This document shows, piece by piece, positions 59,114 through 64,000 of a stretch of DNA of 64,000 nt. The DNA is from Vombatus ursinus (lineage: Eukaryota > Chordata > Mammalia > Diprotodontia > Vombatidae). The translations under genes were made by a program, and so were the position numbers. Under the pieces are notes generated by a model that was given only the letters and a program-made list of their open reading frames with translations, was not told the origin of the DNA and searched no databases. The stretch's first letter is position 1; each line of letters opens with the position of its first letter. Location: NCBI RefSeq assembly GCF_900497805.2, contig NW_020954719.1:7159729-7223728 (forward strand), given 5' to 3'.

Positions 59114-59660
59114 TCCCTATATACTTTAAAATACTTAAAGCAGCACTTTTTGTGAGAGTTAAGAACAGGAAACAAAGCAGATGCCCATCAACTGGGAAAC
59201 GGCTAACAAACTGTGGTACATGAAAATAATGGAATAATTGTGTTACTATAAGAAATGATGAATACAGAGAAACATGGAAAGATTTATATGAATTGATACA
59301 GAGTGAAGTAAGCAGAGCCAAGAAAACAATATACAGAGTATGACAATAATGTAAAAGGAAAGAATTATACACCAAAAGAAACAAAAGTAAATGTATAAAA
59401 ATTATAAAGACCAAGCAGGACTCAAATAAAGAAATATGACAGGAAATCCCCAACCTATTGCTTTGTGAATGTGGCAGATTTATAAGTATTAAACACTGCA
59501 TATGTTTTTGGATTTCTGCAACATATCAATAAGTGTACTGATATTTTTTCCTCTCTAAAAAATACTATCTGTCATATGGGATGGCCCTCTGGGAGCAGAA
59601 GGGATACTTGGGATAACTATGGTGATGTAACAAACAGAAAATATCAATAAAAATTTGTTT
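59114..59660 (+). mobile_element. Diverged L1 3' region
   Basis: CCCATCAACTGGGAAACGGC, AAGAAATGATGAATACAGAG and ACAGAGTGAAGTAAGCAGAG in L1 order, older than the copies at 47 and 62 kb. Confidence 0.7.
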
Positions 59661-59679
59661 TTAAAACAAGTCATTATTG

Positions 59680-60645
59680 GGACAGCTGCAAAAAGATAGG
59701 TAAGTACATTAATACACTGTTGGTAGAGCTGTGAAACAGTCCATCTGTTCTGGAGAGCAATTTGTAATGACGCTAAGAAAGTGAATAAAATGTCCATAGA
59801 TCCAGAGAGCCCATATAACTAAGGCATATAACTCAAAGACTATATACAGAAGAAGAAAAAAAAAAGTCCTAAGAACACCAAATTATTCACAGCAATATTT
59901 GTTAAAGAAGCAAAAAACTGGAAACAGAGAATGGCTAAATGAATCAGGGTGTATGAATGCAACAAAATATTACTGCACTATAAGAAATAATACAAAGAAC
60001 TTGGAGAAATATAGAAAGACTTGTATGAACTGCTACAGAGTGTAAAACAAGCCGATGGAAACAACATACGTGACTTATTGCTGTTTACTTGTTTCAGTCA
60101 CGTCCGACTCTTTATGATCCCATTTGAGATTTTCTTGGCAAGGATCCTGGAGCGGTTTGCCATTTCTTTCTCCAGATCAATTTACAGATGAGGAAACTGA
60201 GGCAAACATTATTAAGTGACTTCTCCAGAATCACAAGGCTAGTAAGTGTCTGAGGCCAGAATAGAACTCAGAAAGACGAGTCTTCCTGACTCCAGGCCTG
60301 GTGCTCTATCCACTACATCACCTAGCTGCCCAATATCCATGACTACAATAATGTAAATGGAAAGAACCACATGACAAATAATACTGAAAGCTACATAATT
60401 ATGACCATGAATGCTGAGAAATTGAAATTCCCTCCCTTTATTGCAAGGTGCAAGACTATGGACATACAACATTGTACATAGTGTCAGAGACATAGTTGAT
60501 GTGTTGCTTAGTTTTCCTGAAATGTTTTTTCTCTGTCTTTTTGGATTTTTGTTATAAGGGGAGAGGAGAAATCAGGGATACATTGACAAATGAATATCAT
60601 GTACAAATATGTATATGAATAAAAATAAGATATTTTTGTTTAAAA
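59680..60645 (+). mobile_element. Diverged L1 3' region, interrupted by a SINE
   Basis: GTTGGTAGAGCTGTGAAACA, TGGAGAGCAATTTGTAATGA, CACTATAAGAAATAATACAA and an A-rich end near 60645. A reverse SINE occupies 60075-60331. Confidence 0.75.
60075..60331 (-). mobile_element. Composite SINE (tRNA head, RTE-like tail), reverse
   Basis: CAGTCACGTCCGACTCTTTA, CCATTTGAGATTTTCTTGGC, GATGAGGAAACTGAGGCAAA, CTCTATCCACTACATCACCT AGCTGCC. Imperfect CATACGTGACT / ATATCCATGACT flanks. Confidence 0.9.
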
Positions 60646-60904
60646 ACCTGCCTATTTCATTTTTAGCACTTTGTGGAAGCATATTAAAAACCACAGTTGA
60701 AAATATTAAGAAGCAATTATTTCTATACTCTAGTATCTTTTCCAGACCTTTTCCTCTTCTCTTAGACTCAAACTAATTCTCTTAGGAAAGTGTAAAAGGT
60801 CAACGACAAAAGAGCTAGAGCCAGAAAAAATGGATTAAAGTGTGGTAACCAAACTCAGGACAAGAAACACCTCCAAATCACAGCCTTTCTTAACCCCTAA
60901 AGCA

Positions 60905-61095
60905 GTGATGCCATACTCAAATAAGAACAGGACCATACATTAAGGATCCCTGATGGACCACATATTGACTTAGAAAATCATATATTAATACTATGTTCTA
61001 TCATATATTTATTTTGTTAAATATTTCCCAATTACATTTTAACTGGATTCAGGCCAAACTAGGTAGTGTGTTACGACACCTCTACACTACAGGAA
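60905..61095 (+). mobile_element. hAT-like non-autonomous DNA transposon fragment
   Basis: Begins CAGTGATGCCATACTCAAAT, contains TTTTGTTAAATATTTCCCAA, ends with a CGACACCTCTAC that may be the inverted end. Paralogue of 35773-35960. Confidence 0.45.
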
Positions 61096-61320
61096 TCAGA
61101 GTTACAACCCAAATAAGGACAGTATTTTTTTTTCCCCATTCTGAAGAGATTAGGATAATTATTGTGGGGAGAAGGTCCCTTAGAACCCTTGAGAAGAAAG
61201 GTCAAAGAAAGAAATGCATGGTTTTGATGAGATTAAACATCTAACATTCTAGTCCATTAGATAGAGTACAGTGTTAACACAAAACTGTATTTTAACATAC
61301 TGTTCAAGATTTCTATGTTT

Positions 61321-61490
61321 CGGGGCACCTAGGTGGTGCAGTGGATAGAGCACTGGTCCTGGAGTCAGGAGGATCTGAGTTCAAATCTGGTCTCAGACCA
61401 GATATTTGACACTTACTAGCTGTGTGACCTTGGACAAGTCACTTAACCCCAATTGCCTCACAAAACAAACAAAAAAATAGTTTAAAAAAA
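61321..61490 (+). mobile_element. Marsupial tRNA-type SINE, perfect target-site duplication
   Basis: GGGGCACCTAGGTGGTGCAG head to A-rich tail. Flanked by AAGATTTCTATGTTT at 61306-61320 and 61491-61505. Confidence 0.94.
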
Positions 61491-61699
61491 AAGATTTCTA
61501 TGTTTTCTCAAATTGTCTTGTGGTACAGAGGTGTCAGAGGGCATGGGGGGACTATATCAGTCTCAACATTTCTCTCTTTTAGCTAGAAATGCTCAGATTT
61601 AGGATATTAAATTTAAAAAATGTTTCTGACACACTTGTGTCTAAATAGCTGAGTATAACATTAATATTTTTCAACATTTTCATGAAGAATACCTCTGAG

Positions 61700-62391
61700 A
61701 AATGCAAATCAATATCTCTGAGGTACCACATCACACCTATCAAATTGGCTAACATGTCAAAACAGGAAAATGATAAATGCTGGAGAAGATGTGGGAAAAT
61801 TGGAACACTAATGCATTGCTATAAAACTGTGCATACCCTTTGACCCAGCAATAGCACTTCTAGGTCTGCATCCCAAAGAGATCATAAAAATGGGAAAAGG
61901 ACCCATATGTACAAAAATATTTAGAGCAGCTCTTTCTGTGGTGGCAAAGAATTGGAAATTGTGGGGATGCCCATCAATTGGGGAATGGCTGAACTAGTTG
62001 TGATATATGAATGTAATGGAATACTATTGTGCTATAAGAAATGATGCGCAAGCAGACTTCAGAAAAACCTGGAAAGACTTGTATGGACTGATGCTGAGTG
62101 AAGTGAGAAGAACCAGGAGAACACTGTACACAGTAACAGCCACATTGTGTGATGACTAACTTTGACAGACTTAGACCTTCTCAGCAACGCAAGGATCGAA
62201 GACATCTCCAAAGGTCTCATGATGGAAAATGCCATCCACATCCAAAGAAAGAACTATGGAGTTTGAATGCAGATTGAAGCATACTATTTGCTCTTTTTTT
62301 TTCTTCTGTTTTGTTCTGTTTCCTCTTTCTTGTGGTTCCTCCTTTTGGTTCTAATTCTTCCTTATAATATGACTAATGTGAAAAGAAAAAA
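61700..62391 (+). mobile_element. L1 3' region, internally deleted
   Basis: GAGGTACCACATCACACCTA, GGAACACTAATGCATTG, then jumps to ATAAAACTGTGCATACCCTT and on to GACTAATGTGAAAAG. The usual roughly 60 bases between are missing. Flanked by AAGAATACCTCTGAG / AAGAGTACCTCTAAG. Confidence 0.88.
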
Positions 62392-62406
62392 AAGAGTACC
62401 TCTAAG

Positions 62407-63180
62407 ATCTATGTAGATTATTCTCATAAAGATTATGTAAAATATGAAAAATTAGGCATATGGGCCAGTAGTTATTGATCTGCTCCAGATTGGCTTTTTT
62501 AGATTTAGTTTTAGATTTCTGCTATGATCTCCAATTTTTCCATTCTTTTAGCATCTTCTCCTCCTTGAAGGAATACCAAGATTTCTTTTAAAAAAAAGCC
62601 ATAACTCCAAATAACAATTCCAGAGGAATTCCAGAGGAACTGAAGGTGAAAGATTCAATTTGCACAATGAGATATAACATTTTAGATATTCCCAATATGA
62701 GAATGTTTTGCTCAATTATGTAAACATGCATATTTGTTACAAAGATCTTGTTTTTCTTTTTTCTCAAAGGGAGGAGAGAGAAAAGGAGAGGGCTGTTCAA
62801 GAAATGAGGGGAGAAAAAAGACCATTAAAACATGTTTTTGAAATGCACAGAAGAAAAGGTTAAAGGAATCACAAGCAGGTCAGCTTGAAAAGTAGCATGT
62901 TGAATTTATTATATACTTAAAAAGAAAAGCAATTTCATGTACAACCCTCTCTTTGTTCTATTGTTTATATGGAAGTGCTCATTTTAATTGATGTTTTTTA
63001 AATTCAGAAGTTTTAAATGGGAAAAAAATTTGTTACAGATCCATCTCTCAATGCTTTCAAGATACAGTCAGCTCCAGCATGGGTTTCTTTAATGTATTCT
63101 TGGTCTAGTCTGGCTACTCTTCTCACTTGGACTTAGGTGTCCTTTCAACTTCCTCATCAGGGACTGAGATTTTAGGATCA
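62407..63180 (-). other. FMNL3: FMNL3 intron 1, unclassified
   Basis: AT-rich. No repeat or gene that I can name. Confidence 0.4.
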
Positions 63181-63184
63181 AATT

Positions 63185-63857
63185 AAGTCTATTCAACAAG
63201 CATTTATTAAACACCTACTATGTTCAAGGCACTGTGCTAAACCCTGGGAATACTAATACAAGCAGAAAGAAAAACAATCCCTACACTTAAGAGGCTTATT
63301 TCTAATAGGAGAAGATAACACACAAAAGCTGCTGAAAAACTGGGGGGGGGGGGAAGAAGGTTCCAACATAAGAAGTCAGTCAACAAGCATTTAATAAGCA
63401 CCTATTATTTTCTAAGCACTCAGGATACAAAGGCAAAAAATAATCCCTGCTCTCAAAGAGCTCTGTTTAATGGGGGAGAAAACATAAACAGCTATGTACA
63501 AACAGTATATATACACAGTAAATCAGAGATAACCTCAGAGGAAAGGCACTAAGATTAAGGAGGACTTGTAGAAAGAAGCCATTAGGTGAGACTCAAAGGA
63601 AGGCAGGGGGCTAAGGGATGAGAACAGATGGCAATGAAAATACTGAGTCAAAAGACAGAGTGCCTTGCACCAGGAACAGCAAGGAGGCCAGTGTCATGGA
63701 ATCCCAGATTACATGGAAGAGTGTAAAAAGACTAAAAAGTTTAGAAAGAGCCAGGTAATGGAAGAGTTAAAAGCCAGCCAAAAGAGGATTTAATACTTGA
63801 TCCAGGAGGCAATAAGGAGGTGACATGGTTAAACCTGTGCATTAAGAAAATCAATTT
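63185..63857 (-). mobile_element. L2-clade LINE 3' part, reverse
   Basis: CATTTATTAAACACCTACTA, GGCACTGTGCTAAACCCTGG, a second CAACAAGCATTTAATAAGCA start at 63379, AACAGCAAGGAGGCCAGTGT and GGTGACATGGTTAAACCTGT. Two L2 3' ends appear fused. A 12-G run is at 63342-63353. Confidence 0.75.
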
Positions 63858-64000
63858 GGGAGCAGCTAGGTGGCACAGTGGATAGAGCATTGGGTCTGGA
63901 TTCAAGAGTACCTGAGTTCAAATCCAGCCTCAGACACATAACACTTACTAGCTGTGTGACCCTGGGCAAGTCACTTAACCCCATTGCCTAGCCAAAAAAA
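63858..64000 (+). mobile_element. Marsupial tRNA-type SINE, reaching window end
   Basis: GGGAGCAGCTAGGTGGCACA, GAGTTCAAATCCAGCCTCAG, GTGACCCTGGGCAAGTCACT and the start of an A-tail at the last base. Inserted at the edge of the L2. Confidence 0.92.

Larger units (their letters stand above)
60646..61690 (+). repeat. Unclassified repeat, copy 2 of a co-linear pair
   Basis: Counterpart of 48240-48930, enlarged by a hAT-like piece (60905-61095) and a SINE (61321-61490), with an L1 at its right end. Confidence 0.6.
45323..64000 (-). other. FMNL3: FMNL3 intron 1 (partial)
   Basis: At least 18.7 kb with no exon of FMNL3 or any other gene that I can recognise. It is filled with L1, L2, SINE and simple-repeat sequence (listed separately). 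Stretches such as 45690-46190, 54830-55550 and 55560-57310 look like unique intron sequence with nothing I can name. Confidence 0.75.

Noticed and set aside
45323-64000. Search for FMNL3 exon 1 (ELEERFALVL, GNLESAEG)
   Set aside because: No matching frame on the - strand before the window end. The exon must lie further right.

Overview
This is mammalian genomic DNA, almost certainly from a marsupial. The main evidence is the repeat content: tRNA-headed SINEs beginning GGGGCAGCTAGGTGG, fusions of such heads to an RTE/BovB-like tail, marsupial-type L1 3' ends, many MIR-like SINEs, and well preserved L2 and CR1/L3 LINE remnants. I cannot separate American from Australian lineages by eye.

Two protein genes lie tail to tail. 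Positions 1308-11973 on the + strand hold 25 coding exons of PRPF40B, a U1-snRNP-associated splicing factor with a Pro/Met-rich N-terminus, two WW domains, about six FF domains and a Lys/Arg/Ser/Glu-rich tail. The exons join in frame to 876 codons plus stop. Only the first exon, which should carry the ATG, is missing to the left. Positions 45322-14997 on the - strand hold 25 coding exons of FMNL3, a diaphanous-related formin with GBD/FH3, coiled coil, FH1, FH2 and DAD. They join in frame to 986 codons plus stop, which with a 42-residue first exon gives the human length of 1028. Exon 1 of FMNL3 is not in the window, and everything from 45323 to 64000 reads as intron 1. The two 3' UTRs converge between about 12.5 and 14.99 kb.

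The PRPF40B half is compact and repeat-poor. FMNL3 introns, above all 24-30 kb, 36-42 kb and 46-64 kb, are filled with nested SINEs, L1 3' ends, L2 (one copy runs about 2.4 kb and keeps an YADD motif), CR1/L3 pieces and hAT-like fragments. A decayed class I retroviral copy at 26984-29330 has the layout of a reverse-transcribed viral RNA (R-U5 ... U3-R-poly(A) between short direct repeats), not of a provirus.

Points that most deserve a second look are: a GC-AG intron in PRPF40B with an in-frame stop and two AATAAA signals just inside it; a 182-nt FMNL3 intron at the DAD that is open in frame throughout; three microexons in PRPF40B; the retrotransposed retroviral RNA; a diverged duplication around PRPF40B exon 2; and a co-linear pair of unclassified segments at 48 and 61 kb. 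I found no CRISPR array, operon, tRNA or rRNA gene, and no convincing new gene system.
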